A stretch of 64,000 bases of DNA from Vitellaria paradoxa (GCA_019916065.1 JAINTL010000058.1:124001-188000); one strand, 5' to 3'; positions 16,230 through 29,816 are shown, counted from the stretch's first letter. The notes: generated from the letters alone by a model not told the origin. Numbers and translations are program-made.

Positions 16230-19200
16230 TGAACCTCTGGGGTCAACTTGGTCATGTGGTCGTTTTTGAATGGATCTATGCCATATTGGTGCATGTATTT
16301 CCCCAAAAAGGTTAACTCTTGTTTGGTTTGAGTTCCCCAAAAAAATATGGCAAATATTAAGTGAAAGGCCGGCATTCTTATTTCTTGTAATCTACCATTC
16401 TTAATCCTGTGGGTAGTACGATCTTAAATTTATTTTTTTAGTGACATTACTTCGAATTCCCTTAACACTATTAAAAGTTTATTCCGTTCTTAAATTTATA
16501 ATTTTAAAAATTAGTCGAGATGCGAGTAAATTAATTTGAATACCTTAAATTATTTCTCAAAAAAAATCTACCATTTCAAATATAATACATGATATTTTTT
16601 ACATAATGCATTGTCAATTAAAAAAGAAAGAAATAAATAAAAATATATTTTTATGTTAAATGAAATATTTTTTCTTTTTAAGGGGAATCAAAATAAATTT
16701 TACAAAAAAATTTGTGTCTTTTTTTTTTTCAACAATATCTTTTGTGTAATCACATATGACATTCATAGTATGTGAGATACAAATCAAGGATAGATCTATA
16801 CTATGACATAAGGATCACGACCCCCAAGTTTTGAATTTTTTTTTTTTGTATATATAATATATGGTATTTATAAATACATTTTTTTTCAAATATGATTACT
16901 TCGATCATTTTATTTTGGACAATTAATAACATATTAAACTTAATTTTTGAGATGAGTTATTAATAAAATATAAGACTTGATTCTTGAATTGGGTCATTAA
17001 TAGTTTAATCTAGTCAATTAAATAATTTTTAAACAAGTCTGTGAATGAGATTTATATATTTACTTGATTTTTTAAGTTCATGATCATTAATTTATGTTAC
17101 TTGTTGAAACTCTAAAATAAATTGATTAATTCTAAGAATGCATTTTAGAAATTAGAAAAAATATAAAAATTTATAACAATTGACTCCGCCATACTAAATT
17201 TCTAAATCCGTCCCTAATGCAAATCTAACTAAACTTAACATATTATATCAATTTTACACTTTAATCTAATAAAAAAAAAAAAAGAATCATGTGGTCACTT
17301 TTAAATAAGAAAATATAGTGTATTTTAAGATTAAACTCTAATTATAAAGTAAAATATAATTACCTATAAAAAATTATTTATGCAATACATTTGGTAGGAT
17401 ATTTATATTGATGCATGTACAAACATGTGACATTTCAGTACCCTATTTAGGACATCTTAGTTCACTGAAAAGTTTTAAAAAATTTAAAAACTCTATCAAA
17501 TTTTTTTGTACTTCAACTACGTGAATATATATATATATATATATATATATTTCTATAAATTTTTATAAATTTTAATAAATTTTCTATAAATCCCAGTAAA
17601 GTTTCTACACTTTTTAAAAAGTTTTGACAAAAAAGTTAAAAAATTTATATCAAAATCTGTTTGAACGAAACTGCTTATCTCTAAAAAATGTAATTTAGTA
17701 ACTGAATTTCAAATGCTAAAAAATTTCTAAAATTACATTTTTTTTTTTTTTACAGATTTTTGAAGCTCCAAATACCTCCTTAATAAATTCTCCCAACGCC
17801 TTTTTGGCTCTAAGAATTTAATTATCAGTCAAAAAAAGAAATTACAACAAATTGTTTTTGACCACGGGACCAAAATGGTTAGTATTTGCCATCCACCTAC
17901 ACACACATTCCCGGATCTAGCCAGACCTTAATGGTTCTCTTAAAACAAATTGTGTTGATTTCTTGTTATTTTTTAATGTTTTTTATTTTTCTTTTAACAA
18001 TGGTCGTGCCTTGCGATATATATCAACCACTCAATCTTGCCAATGATACATGTCTGGGTGGGTTGATAACATTGTGTGTTAGTATTGTGTTGGAATTTAC
18101 AATTCTCTCAATATGCGTAATTTTTTTAACTTAAACAATATCTTAAATAATTAATTTATTTTAATTTAAATTAAATTAAATAATATTAATTTTGAATGAT
18201 ATATTATATCGTATTAAATTTGTGTTTTCTCTAAATTGCACCAGGACTTATTTAAGATAGATCAGATTTGGGCAATTACTTAAAATTAATCAAATTGGAT
18301 ATTAGCTAGCTTCGCCAGCTAGGCTTTTCCTTTTACAATTCAAATGGTTTGGACTTTATTTTTTTAAGGTAAGGACCTAATTAATTCATTAAATTCAATT
18401 ACTAATTACTCAACTATATATATATATATATATATTATGGTTTAAAAAATAGTTATTTTTCATAGGTCTTGGGGTGACATGTCCAATATAGGTGAAACAT
18501 ATCCATGAAACACAGAACAAGAAAAATTCTTCGCACGTGCTTGAATACATCTCATGTTGTAGGTTAGCATGAACATCAATATTGTCACCAAATTATTATG
18601 AACCACGTGATTTTGTGAGAAAAAATTAAAAAAATAAATAAAATAACAGAGTAGGAGGAAAAAAAATCAAATAAATTTTTTTTTTCAATTAAAGATTTAT
18701 AACTCTAAATCTAATATATATATAAATATATATATAATATATATAAGATATATATATATATTTATATATATTTGCAGCAGCTAAGGAAATCTCTTCAAAA
18801 ACCTATACAAAATATATAGGGTAAAACTAGGCCCGCATTTCCACGCCATAAGATCATTTTAATTGTTTCTTCTATATTTATTTATTCATTTTTTTGTGTC
18901 AATACACATGCCATGCACATAATTATCATACACCAATTTTAATAAGTGGGTTATTAAAAAGAATGTAAAAAGGCTTTAGGTACAATTGCGATAATTACAC
19001 AATAAATTTTAAGAAAATTATATTCCAACATTTATTCAAATTGGGGTATATAATCACAGTTGTTTGAAGCATAGTTATTTGGTATGTTAAAAAAGTGAAA
19101 CTTTTGGTAACTTTTATGACTTTTTGAGTTTGATAACAAGGTAGTTAAATAATTTGAATTTATATTATTTTTAATTGGCTAGATTTGTTTAATGGTGAGA

Positions 19201-20880
19201 ACGACTTCTTTTTTTTTCTATTTTCGTTATCTTTTCAATCACTTCACATGTAAACACTCTTTTTTACGCTCTCTAGTTTTTGAATATTTTTCCATAGTTT
19301 AAATATCTTTTAAAAATAAGAGGTGATGTATTAGAAAAAATATTAGATAGAGACTTATTTTAAGAGAGTATTAAATTAGCAATATTTTAAAAAATAATAT
19401 TATTTGAGCAGAAACTTAGATTTGCAAAATCTAAAAGTGGTAAGCGAATATCCAAGAATGATAGTTAGGTGTTTAACTGTAACACTAACCAATTATTATG
19501 CAATAAATATAGATTTTATTTTGTGTCAATGTATAATAATCGTACATTTATATTAATGTAAGGACATAAATTTTTATTTCTATTCTCAAGTTAATGATAA
19601 TTACAAATTAAAAGTAGTAATAAACGACTTTTAGAAGACACTTTAAATCATGCAAGATTAATCATGGTAATGTAGGAATAGGAAAGATATGAACAAAATT
19701 AAGTCGGGATAAACTCTTGATATATTAATAAATATACGATTAATTTAAATTAACAAGTAAATCATAATCTCCACAAAATGTAATTAATATTCAATCATCA
19801 ATGCAAAATTAATCATAATAACAATAAGGAGAGAATGAAAACAAGAATAAAATTAAATAAGGAAAGTTTATGACACAAGAGCAAGTAATACATTATATAG
19901 GAAGTTAAGAATTTGAATTTGATATTTTCAACGGTAAATTTGTTTTAATGGTCAAAAATTGCTTATTTTTTCTCCAAAGTTTATTATTTATTTTTCTCAC
20001 ATTATTAGATGACGATATTTTAATCTTTTTCTTGCATATATAAAACCAATATAAATTTAATTTATGAACTTTATTACAAATGTGAATGACTATGAGTTCC
20101 TACAAAAGACCACTTGATTATAATTTCAATGTAGTTATAAAATTTATATTTTTCAAATACATTAATAATATATTAAAAAAATACAAAAAATTAATAATAT
20201 TAGGTTATTTCTTTATAATAACAAATTTTTATTTTTAAAATTTAAAAGTATACAGAAAATTAAATATTAATTAGGTTTGAGAGTATTATTTTTAAATTCT
20301 AATTTTAAATTTAAATTAATCACATCAAATATTTGTTTTATTTTATAAGCACAATGTAGGATTAATAATAATATTTTTAATTTAAATTATTTTTATAAAT
20401 TTAATAAAAAATTATTATCAAATTTTATGTGACACTCTTTATATTCATTATCTTACTTTTTTTTATTTTTACAAATCTTTAATAAAATTAATTTTGAAAG
20501 TAATTTTTTCTAAATTTTAATTTTAAATTTAAAGTTTTCTTCCACTTATTCTCATTCATTGCAATCTTACATGGACTTTTCTCCTCCATTTTCTACTTTT
20601 TTTCTTTTATTTTTTATTCATAAAATTTATTTTCTTTTGTCCCACATATTAAATGACTATAATTAATTATATATATATATATATATATTCATATATAAAA
20701 TTAATATAATTGTGACACATAATTTTAGTGGATGTACTTACAAGGGACTAACTTATTTGTAAATTTAATATAACTGTAAAATTTTTATGTTTTTGTGCCC
20801 CTAGGTACTAGCAATTCCGAGTATATGCATAAGTTAAGAAATCAAAAATTCTTTTCTTGCTCCCAAAAAAAAAAAAGAAA
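16230..20880. other. Gene-poor AT-rich intergenic DNA
   Basis: About 4.6 kb of very AT-rich sequence with (TA)n tracts near 17525-17550, 18415-18436, 18715-18770 and 20670-20688. I found no ORF with protein-like composition, no RNA gene and no clear transposon termini. Short dispersed repeats are likely but cannot be classified by eye. Confidence 0.5.
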
Positions 20881-20899
20881 AAAAAAGAAAACACAAAAA

Positions 20900-21112
20900 A
20901 ATCACCCAGTTTAGGATCCCCGACGCAGAAAGAGAGATTCTCTGCTGTTATGGCGCGTAATTTTTATATATAGATACATACATACATATATATATTAACT
21001 TGCATGGCTGCGTAGGTTTTCTACCAAGGGGCATTGCCTAAATTCCTTCTTGCCTCTTTACCTAGATTCAGAACTTCAACTATGTCTTCCATGCCTTCAT
21101 GATTCCAAAGGT
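20900..21112 (+). other. Probable non-coding first exon of the disrupted gene at 22097
   Basis: A GC-richer stretch after the AT desert contains leader-like pyrimidine-rich sequence and ends in CCAAAG followed by the donor GTAACT at about 21113. Short uORFs (ATGTCTTCC..., ATGCCTTCATGA) lie in it. The assignment to the downstream gene is by position only. Confidence 0.35.
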
Positions 21113-22096
21113 AACTACTAACTTCACTTATGTCAGTTAATGCTCCATAAAAATTCTAAAGTTGATAGTCGTTCTGGTTTAAGTCCCTCACTTATATTGT
21201 ACATATATACTCATATATCATAGCTTCTTCATTTATTATGCATATGCATGCAACTGTTAAATACTTGAATATTTTATATTTATTTATTTTTTGGGGGAGG
21301 GGGTGGTTGGGGTTTAATTAGGTTTTGTAAGTGGAAAATGTAAACAAGTGAATGAATTTGGTGTTTCTGGGAGGATTGTCTAAGAATGAGACTTGGGTTT
21401 TAAAGAATAACCCCGAAAGTTGTTATGCTTCATGTGAATTCTCAGGTCCACATTTAGTAGTGGTTATGCCTAATGATGAATTTGCTAGTTGCAATCATCA
21501 ATCTGATCTTGTAGGACCCATCAAATTTTCTGATCATCTTGTCGGTTTGAATTTTTAGTTGCAAGAAACACATATTTGGTTGCATTTTATTGGTGCTTAC
21601 TTTTCCAACTTTGAATTTGCATCAATCTTTCCTTTCCTCTGTTTTTAATTCATCATTCTTTCTTAAATTGCAAAGAAACTTCTAGTTGACCTAATCAATC
21701 TCTTCATACTTTCTTGGCAACTGGTGTACCGGCTGCATCACACTTTGTTTGAAAATTTTATTATTAATTCCTAGAAACCTTGACTTGGTATTCCGAGTCA
21801 TCAATTCTGTTGTTAAAGTATTGAAGATAATTGCTTTGAAGTGTTCAATCAACTAAATCCTTTTCATACTCTTAACAATACAAGATCAAGTCAACGTTAT
21901 TTCAGTTACCAGCTACAGTTATTTTAATAATCTCAGTTGTGCCCGTCTGTTGTTTCATCTTTTTTGTGCCTTTGTTTTTGTTTGAAGTTACTTCGAATTC
22001 TTCTGTGGTTGCCGGTTTTAAGTTGTCTTCTTGTAGGTTTCCATATTATCTTTTGGCTTTCTTTTCGCAATTATTTGGTTAACCCAATAAGTTGTG

Positions 22097-23570
22097 ATGA
22101 GGAGCGAAAGTTCCAGCGGCATAGGACTCAGTGGGAGAGAGAGCTCTTCCAATTCTGTGATGTTTCAATCCAATCCATCTCCGAAGAACAACAAAATGGG
22201 TTGCTCTAAGGGAAGAGATAGTGAGCTCAGTAGACCACGAAGATCAGGTTTTGCTCGTAATTCATCCATTAAATTTCGGATTCATGGATTGGGACCTATA
22301 TGTAAATCCAGAAAGAAGGCTGCTGCACTTTTTCTGGAGTCCAAAGAAGAAGAAGATGATGATGATGATGGCGATTTTGTTAAGCAGTTTGGAGAGGAAG
22401 GGTGGTTTGATGATGACAAGGGCACGTGGTTATCTTCCGGTAGTCTGTCTCCCTCATCTTGTTTAGATGATCGCAGGTTCTCCATTTTGTTGGACTTGGA
22501 CATCTCACCGGAGGAGTTGCTAGTCTCTCTGCTATCATTTGTTGTGCCCAAAGATATTATTTTCTTTGATGGTTCCAGGGTAAATCCTATAGAGGAGGTC
22601 TTTGGTTCTCAAAAGAACATCATCAGATGCTGAACAGATATTGAAAGAAGATTTGAAGGATGAAGAGGTAGTCACTTGGCTGTCGAGTTCGATTGGAATT
22701 GATCCAACAGATTCCTCTTTAATTGTTCGAGAGTCAGTCTTCTTCTTGCAGCCAATCCTGTGATGGCTGCAGTATTTCTGACATCACTTTGTCCCCAATT
22801 ACAGAGAAAATTGATTCTTCTTGTCAGAGTTGGGATTCAGAGAGAACTGGCTTTTGGGTGTCTTTGTTCAATCTTGAGGGGGAGGATCGAAGTGGATTTC
22901 TGATACAGAAGAGTCAGAGTTGGATTGTATCCAGTCAGGTTTTCCCAGCCCATCTTGCAAGAGCAGCTGGGGATTGGAAAGTCAATGTTCAAATTCCAGC
23001 TTTTCTGCTTTATCTGAACTAGTGCATGAGATATCACAATCTGTATCATCTTCTGAACACGTTTTAGAAGACGCGGATTTGGCAGATATGGATGCTGATG
23101 AACCGATTTTCTGGCCCCCTGATACAAAATCGGATTGGGGTTCAGAAGTAAAATGGGAATTCTTTGTAATGTCACCTTGTAAACACAGATATATTGATAG
23201 AAAATCATCTGAATCAATCAGATTAAGCCTGCATAACAGAAAAATGGATATAAGGATGTTGGAGTTGAAGCATACAAATGACAAGAAAGATGTTAGGAGG
23301 ATGAAAACCATGCCTTCGAGGTTAGGAAAATTGGCCAAAATAGTACTCGATGGGAAAGACGGCGTGTTAGAACCAACCAGCGAGGAAGGGCACATTGAAA
23401 AATGCAAAAAATTTACGGGTGATGATGATTTTGCATCAAATAGAGAACTTGCAATCGAGACTTTGTTAGGCCTTGATGAATTTGATGGTCATGAGGGGAT
23501 TGAGTCAGAATTCAACAGAGATGATTCTCTTGGGATGAGTCGCTCTGACAATCCGAGACTTTGGGATTGA
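22097..23570 (+). pseudogene. Plant protein of unknown function, reading frame broken at least three times
   Basis: Protein-like sequence runs across the whole interval but in changing frames. Frame one runs from ATG 22097 to TGA 22633 (Ser-rich start, KSRKKAAALF, acidic EEEDDDDDGD run, DISPEELLVSLLSF). A second frame (EQILKEDLKDEEVVTWL) covers ~22620-22735. A third, ~22723-22900, carries CDGCSISDITLSPITEKID. A fourth, ~22880-23570, carries ALSELVHEISQSVSSSE, DADEPIFWPP, the basic RLGKLAKIVL and LLGLDEFDGHEGIESEF up to TGA. Overlaps are a few to ~40 bases with no splice sites between, so introns do not explain them. I do not recognise a domain; composition suggests a largely disordered acidic protein. 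It is either a recent pseudogene or a gene hit by single-base assembly errors. An in-frame TAA just before 22097 supports that start. Confidence 0.6.
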
Positions 23571-24536
23571 AAGCAGGAGGGATGGTCATGGGAGAGGAAT
23601 GTCTAATTTTTGTGTGTTTTCTCTGGACATAGTTCTGCTTTGTAGTTCTAATGTTGCATGAAGTTTGTATCTTTATTTTTGGTAATACATAGAGAGCTTG
23701 CCAAACCCAAGAGTGATGTACAAGACTGAATGAGAGTTGAAAATTTTCCAACTCGAAGGCATTTGCTTTAAGTTATGGCTTGGAATGAATAGTTTTTTTC
23801 TTGTTCCCCTTTTTTCCTTAGCCCCCGGCCGGTGGTATGCTCCTCCTAACACGGAGAATATTCCAAAAATACATCCTTCTTCATATGTAGCTTGGTGGCA
23901 GTTTTTGTCATTTTTTCTGTAGTATAGTAACATGTTCAACTCAAGATTATCAAAAATTTTACTCAATATATAAAAAGTTATCAAAAAATTTTACCAAATA
24001 CTCAAAAGTTATTAAAAATTTCTATAAATTACTATTTATTTTACCAAACACACTAAAACTTTCAATCACCAACTTTTGGTTAAAAAAAAAAAGGCCAAAA
24101 AATTACTAAAAATTAGATTTCAAACAGCCCATAATATTTACAAAAATTAGCTCCTGAAGCTTCAAACAAGATTGTTATTTTTTCATTTTGTTCTTTCCCC
24201 CTGCATTTTCCCTCCTATTTTTCTTCTGATCAAAGGAAAAGTTCAACTTGAATATGAATGAATTAATGCCATAATGTTAATTGAAAAGCAACAGGGCCGG
24301 ATTATATTGACTAAACCAATGTGTATGCGTGTGTATGTATGACACTTTCCAACTAGAATTTCAACCAGTTAATTGGTGGTTAGGTAAAACTTATTAAGTT
24401 AATTTCCTTACTAGTGTTTCAATTTTGTAGGTTCAAATAGCACCGAACAAATTTCAAACAGAATGTCAACAGTTAGAATCAAAGCATTTGATCGATTCTA
24501 CAATTTACAACAATTCCTCTGTTAGTTTCATTGAGT

Positions 24537-24743
24537 CTATGTTTGGAATATAAATTAAAATAAAAAGTGAAAGAAAATGACAAGAATATTAAATTAAGTA
24601 AAAAGTTAAATTTTATTTATTTTATTGAGTTAAAAAATAGACTAAAATTGATAAATTTATTAAAAAGGTTTTATTTTTATTTGATTAATTGTTCAAAAAT
24701 TATATAATATTAATTTTTTTATAAATTTATATTCTAAACATAG
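24537..24743. mobile_element. 207 bp MITE
   Basis: The terminal inverted repeats CTATGTTTGGAATATAAATT (left) and CTATGTTTAGAATATAAATT (right end read inward) differ at one of 20 positions. The interior is AT-rich and non-coding. No target duplication is clear. Confidence 0.6.
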
Positions 24744-25904
24744 CATAAAAAAATCAATAAACACCAAGGATATAGTAAATTAGTGTTAAATATATTTGCA
24801 TAGATACGTATATATAATTCGCTCTGGTAAAGTCAAATTAAAACAAAAATTATTTTTTTGTGGCAGTCACTATTAAAAAAATATTCATTATTAAATTAAA
24901 GAGTCATTTAGACTTGGTTTGAATTAAAGTGGAACATCTAAATTCAGAATAGGTCAACGTTCAACTCCTTTTGATTTTGGTCAAATTTTCCCATAGCCCA
25001 ATGGATTATTTGATTTTAATTTAACCAAGTGCGGATGGTTAGAGTTTTGATTGTATAGGACAACTAGCATATAGTCATGGATAAATTAATGGTTTAATTA
25101 CCCCATAATCCTCTCCCTCTCCCTATCTTCTTTTGGGTAATTAGGATGAAAGAGGTGTTTGGTTTGTCTAGAAAAAAAAAATAATTGTTATCAAAGTGGT
25201 ATATAACAAAATTTAATTAGAGAAAGTTGATAAAAGTTAAGTTTTTTTTAATGATCCAAGTACTTCTGAAATTAATTGATAAAATAAAATACTTGTGTTT
25301 CCTATTAAAAATTGTATCAGATTATATTAAATTTTTGTAGATTTATCAGATTTTTTTTAGATGATATCAAAAATTTTAACTTTTTTTTTATTTTTTGGAG
25401 TTATTTATTTTATTTTGTTTTTTGTTTATACTTATTAAACCTTATAAGAGTTTCTATTTACATTGCTTATTCAACTCTAAGTAAATAAATTTTTCTTTAT
25501 TTGTTGTTTGCAACTATAGAATTTGAAACATGGTAGAATAGTTTCTCAATAAATATTAAAATCTCACTTATAATATTTGAGTGATACATGAAAATTTTTA
25601 TATAAGTGCATATATTTTTAATAAATATATAATTTTATAATGATATATCTAAAACAGTAGATTAAAACACATTAGTACCAATAATGAAATTAGTATTTCA
25701 TCTAGTACTAGATTTATAACTATTATAATTGCACTTTAGAGTTTGATCTAAAAATACATTGCTCCCTTTAATTTAAAGATTAACACATAATTCTTTTGTA
25801 ATTTGACTTAAAGTGCAAAATTGACGAATTTTATTAAATTTAGTTAGATTCGTGTATCAACTACAATAGAAGCTCATATATGACTTGAAAAATACATTGC
25901 TCAA

Positions 25905-25908
<4 letters not shown>

Positions 25909-25939
<31 letters not shown>
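25909..25939. repeat. (TA)n microsatellite
   Basis: Uninterrupted TA dinucleotides, about 15 units. Confidence 0.95.
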
Positions 25940-25941
<2 letters not shown>

Positions 25942-26320
25942 CTTTGGGTATGAATTTTATATTAAAATTATTTACAATAAAAAGATTTATTTTAACATAA
26001 AAATAAGTAAAATATATTATATAAATCAATTTTTTACAAAATTATTTTCCTCTGACCAATTTTGATGCGTGAGGTATACATTTTGTTGAATTTAATAAAT
26101 TTTATAATTTTGTTCTTTAATCTAAATTACTATTATTGTTGATTTTAAAATTAGATAAGAGTCATATATTTTCATAGCCCAAACCAAAAAAATAAGGTGT
26201 AGTTATTTTATTTTTTAACTTACACACGATTTTTGACTTTTTACAATCTATTTATAACATATATAATACCATTACACCCCGTATATATGTATAGTGTTTG
26301 ATCTCGGGTTTTTCTAGCTT

Positions 26321-26638
26321 GGGGTTGTTTGGAGTAAGAAAAAGTGAGATAAATTGCGATAAATTGTGATTTGGGGAGAGTTCGTAATGCGTGCAGTGAG
26401 AGAAAAAGTTGATGTGATATAATGGTTTGTTTGGAGTAAGAAAAAATGAGATAAATTATGGTTTGAGGGGAGTTCGTAATACGTGCAGTGGGAGAAAAAA
26501 GTTGATATGATATAAAGTTAATAGAGATTTATAGAGATTTTTGGAAATTTTCAACAAATTTTGCCAAACCAAACGAGCCAAAAGTTAACATAGATTTATA
26601 GAATTTTTTAGAGAAATTTAACAAACCAAACGACCCCT
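26321..26638. mobile_element. hAT-like MITE with internal ~100 bp duplication
   Basis: The ends read GGGGTTGTTTGG (left) and CCAAACGACCCC (right), inverted with one mismatch and of the GGGGTYGTTTGG type common in hAT MITEs. Inside, a segment beginning TGTTTGGAGTAAGAAAAA occurs at 26327 and again at 26428, a tandem copy with period ~101. No 8 bp target duplication was found. Confidence 0.5.
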
Positions 26639-28174
26639 TATGAGCAAGCACGACTCAACTCAAGTTGTGTTCAAATTGGAATTGGGCTTTCATTTCCCAA
26701 TCTAGACTTGAATCAACGAATAAAGTAGTTGCCTAAACTCGGAAATTTCGTTCAAGGTTGGGGCGCACGGGTTCAAATTTGATTCATCCAACTTGCATCA
26801 ATTAGCATGTGTATATATATTTCCTTACACAATATATAAAGTCAAAATAATTATTTTTGCCTCACAAGATCTAATTTTATTGATTAGTGGATTTACTCTC
26901 CTATAAACGATGCGAGTTTGAATTTTACGAATTTAATTGGAAGCGTGATTGAGGAGCTAGATATGTATTACTCGATTAATTTATTGATTACGTAATTCGT
27001 TGAGAATTATATAAATTATTAAAAATTCTGAGTTAAAAAAATAATAATAATTATTTCTTATTACATTACGTTTCTCATTGCAATACATTTTGAGAGCATG
27101 ACACTCCATCTCATTAATTTTTTTTAATATCTTATTTTTTTTAATCTATGGCCCCACCCGTATAATTTTACTAATTATTTATTCTCATATACTATTACAT
27201 CTAATATCACAACACTGAATTTGGCCATGCAATTGTACAAATAGACAAGTTGTTCTAAGAATCCTAATCGAGTACTTTCCTTGAACCCCGACCCATGAAT
27301 CACGCCCTTAATGACGTCAAGAAGAAAAACAATAGAAAAACCAGGTTGCTGGTTTTGACATTATCAAGGAAGAAAAGTGCATTATTGTAAATTGGGTCAA
27401 AGTACAATCATACGAAACATAATTGTGCTACCTTAGCCGATTCGTCTAATTCGATTTGTTACTCAATTCTAATAGATGTGGAAGTTATTTATTTATTTTT
27501 TTAGGGGATTTCATCGGATTTGAATTTAAAAAGAAAAATCAGATACTGGATCAGATTTAGAATTAAAATTATATGTACTATAATTCGTTCTGAATTAATA
27601 TTCAATTCGAATCTGCCTCAAAAAATATCTAGATAGTCCTGAATTTTTAGAGTATAAATACTATCTTTCCTACTTATTGGTGGTTAGGATTTTATAAAAT
27701 CATACTTCCAGTCTTTTTTTTTATTTCAGATTTGAAATTTTTAGTTAATACTTAAAGTCTAATGGCAAGTCATCGAGCCACACCTCACGCCAAGCTACCA
27801 TCGACAACTGGCTAAGTGCCAATCGGTATGTAATCTTTATCTTCAGTCTCTTGTATTTTGTGTTTGTTACTTTGAGTTGGAACGATATTGGTACTTTAAA
27901 ATTATGTATCTTTATTATGTATCAATTGGTAAAATTGTACTTTGGTGAAATATTGATTTTGGAGATGTTAATGTATTATTTTGTGTGAATTATCACTGTG
28001 ATAATATTTATGTATTATTTAATTTAGAAATGAATTATTTGGTAGTATAGATTATATATGCAATTAAGTTATGTATCAAGTTAAAGACAGATTCAGAAGT
28101 GAACGGGAGGGTTTAAATTTTTGGATATTCATATATATATATATATATCCATTCTCTATTTGAAATAAAGATAA

Positions 28175-28312
28175 GAGTAAATTACACTTAGACCCCTTAG
28201 ACATTTAGATAATTACACAAGCACCCCCTCAACTTTTAGAAATTACAAAAACCTCCCTTATTTTGAAATGTGCTAACCCAGACCCCCCTCCATTTGGCTG
28301 CCGTTAGAAGTT
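28175..28312 (+). repeat. Left terminal inverted repeat of the MULE
   Basis: Starts GAGTAAATTACACTTAGACC. Aligns over about 135 bases with the reverse complement of 35583-35720 (starts GGGTAAATTACACTTAGGCC). Matching words include GATAATTA, CTCAACTTTT and TTATTTTGAAAT. Confidence 0.9.
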
Positions 28313-28684
28313 AAAGGTTAAGTGATGACGTAACTCATAAATTGATGTAATATACCAAGTCTGCCCTTCATTTAACGTTTTCATCATTCCTTATTTCTTT
28401 CTTTCATCTGTGTACAGATACAAACGAAGTCATCCGAACAAAGACAAAGGAAGAAGACGAACCAGTGTCAGCCAAAAAATCGAAGATCATCACAAACGGC
28501 AAGCAGACAAGAACGACTCCATTAGGAAAGAAAAACGACTCTATCTCTCGTTCATCTTCTGCTCGGTAATGTATTGTATGTGTATCTCTCTCTCGTTAAC
28601 CTAATTTTGTTTTTTTATTACCCTCATTTGGATGAATAGAAAGCAGAAACCCTAGGAAAAAAAAATTACAAATCTATATTTTTT

Positions 28685-29365
28685 AGTAATATAACCAATT
28701 TCTAGTTATATATTTTCGACAGTGTTTAAATATTTTTGAACAATTCCATGAAATTATATATTTCGACAGTGTTAAAATTGTCAAAAAATTCCATGAGAAT
28801 AGGTATGCTTGACAGGTGTTTGCTAAAATGCCATAGATGTAGAAAACATTTGGATGAACAGAAAGCAAAATATTGTTTTTGTGATTATTCCTATTTGGAT
28901 GAACAGAAAGCAAAAACACTAGGGAAAAAATTACATATTTATATTTTTAGTAATATAACTAACTTCTAGTTATATATTTTTGACAGTGTTAAATATTTTT
29001 GAACAATTCCATGAAATTATATATTTCGACAGTGTTAAAAATTGTCAAAAATTCCATGAGAATAGGTATGCATTACAGGTGTTTGCTAAAATGCCATAGA
29101 TGTAGAAACATTTGGATGTACACAAAGCAAAATATTATTTTTGTGATTATACCCATTTGGATGAACAGAGAAAAAATACATATCTATATTTTTTAGTAAT
29201 ATAACCAATTTCTAGTTATATATTTTCGACAGTGTTAAATATATTCCAAAAATTCTATGAAATTATATATTTTGACAGTGTCAGAAATTTACAAAAAATT
29301 GCATGAAAATAGGTATGCATTATTAATGTTTGCTAAAATGCCATATATGTGAAAATATTTGAAAT
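28685..29365 (+). repeat. Three tandem ~250 bp repeats inside the MULE
   Basis: Copies begin with AGTAATATAACCAATTTCTA-like sequence at 28685, 28949 and 29195 (spacings 264 and 246). Each contains two spaced TTTCGACAGTGTTAAA words, ATGAGAATAGGTATGC and GTTTGCTAAAATGCCATA. The third is partial. They lie between the left TIR and the GRF gene, so could be promoter or leader repeats. Confidence 0.85.
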
Positions 29366-29418
29366 GTTTATTTTACACATTAAGCTTGTCTAATTCTTTC
29401 TCTTACTGTGATAGAAAC

Positions 29419-29816
29419 ATGTCAACATATAGCACTGGAGGTAGTAGTGTCGGATTAAAGTTCCATAATAGGCAATGTAGATGTGGAAAAAGAGCCGTTG
29501 TTGCCATATCAGAGTCGGTAGATAACCCTGGGAAGCTTTACTTTCGATGTGCGAAAAGAGAATATAATTATTTCGCTTGGTGCACTGTTTCAGCCAAGGA
29601 TGAAATGAGAGAAGACATGAGAGAAGTTAATCAATTTACTGAAGGGAATCAGTCTATGCCTCCTAATGGAATAGATGAAATTAAAGGGATTTTTACAAGA
29701 CTTCAATTTTGGAAGCCAACCAAGGCGTTCTTAAACTTATTGTATTGTCAATTGTGATTGTCACATGTTTGGTTTTTATAGTACTAATTGTAATTTTAGC
29801 AAAATTAATTTGATAA
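29419..29816 (+). pseudogene. GRF-type zinc-finger accessory protein of the MULE, frameshifted before its membrane helix
   Basis: From ATG 29419 the frame encodes a short Ser/Thr-rich start. A GRF-type zinc finger follows (CRCGKRAVVAISES, then LYFRCAKREYNYFAWC: two Cys close together, then a third and a fourth). After it come charged residues (KDEMREDMREVNQF). The frame ends at 29757 with atypical sequence. From about 29690 another frame continues in the expected style (LEANQGVLKLIVLSIVIV, a hydrophobic helix, then FIVLIVILAKLI) to TGA near 29816. Plant MULE-linked GRF proteins commonly end in such a membrane helix, so one base appears lost in the T-run near 29690-29694. An acceptor-like GTGATAG precedes the ATG. 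Confidence 0.65.

Larger units (their letters stand above)
23571..28160. other. Intergenic DNA with MITE relics
   Basis: 3' flank of the disrupted gene, then AT-rich DNA. It holds two inverted-repeat elements listed separately, a (TA)n tract at 25909-25939, and anonymous sequence. The stretch 27,200-28,130 shows no recognisable gene. Confidence 0.5.

Noticed and set aside
17886..18134. 82-codon ORF with hydrophobic content
   Set aside because: T-rich DNA encodes hydrophobic residues by chance; no promoter, leader or conserved motif.
28410..28604. Lys/Arg-rich ORF near the left TIR of the MULE
   Set aside because: Lies in the subterminal non-coding arm; no matching domain, and the GRF gene starts later.
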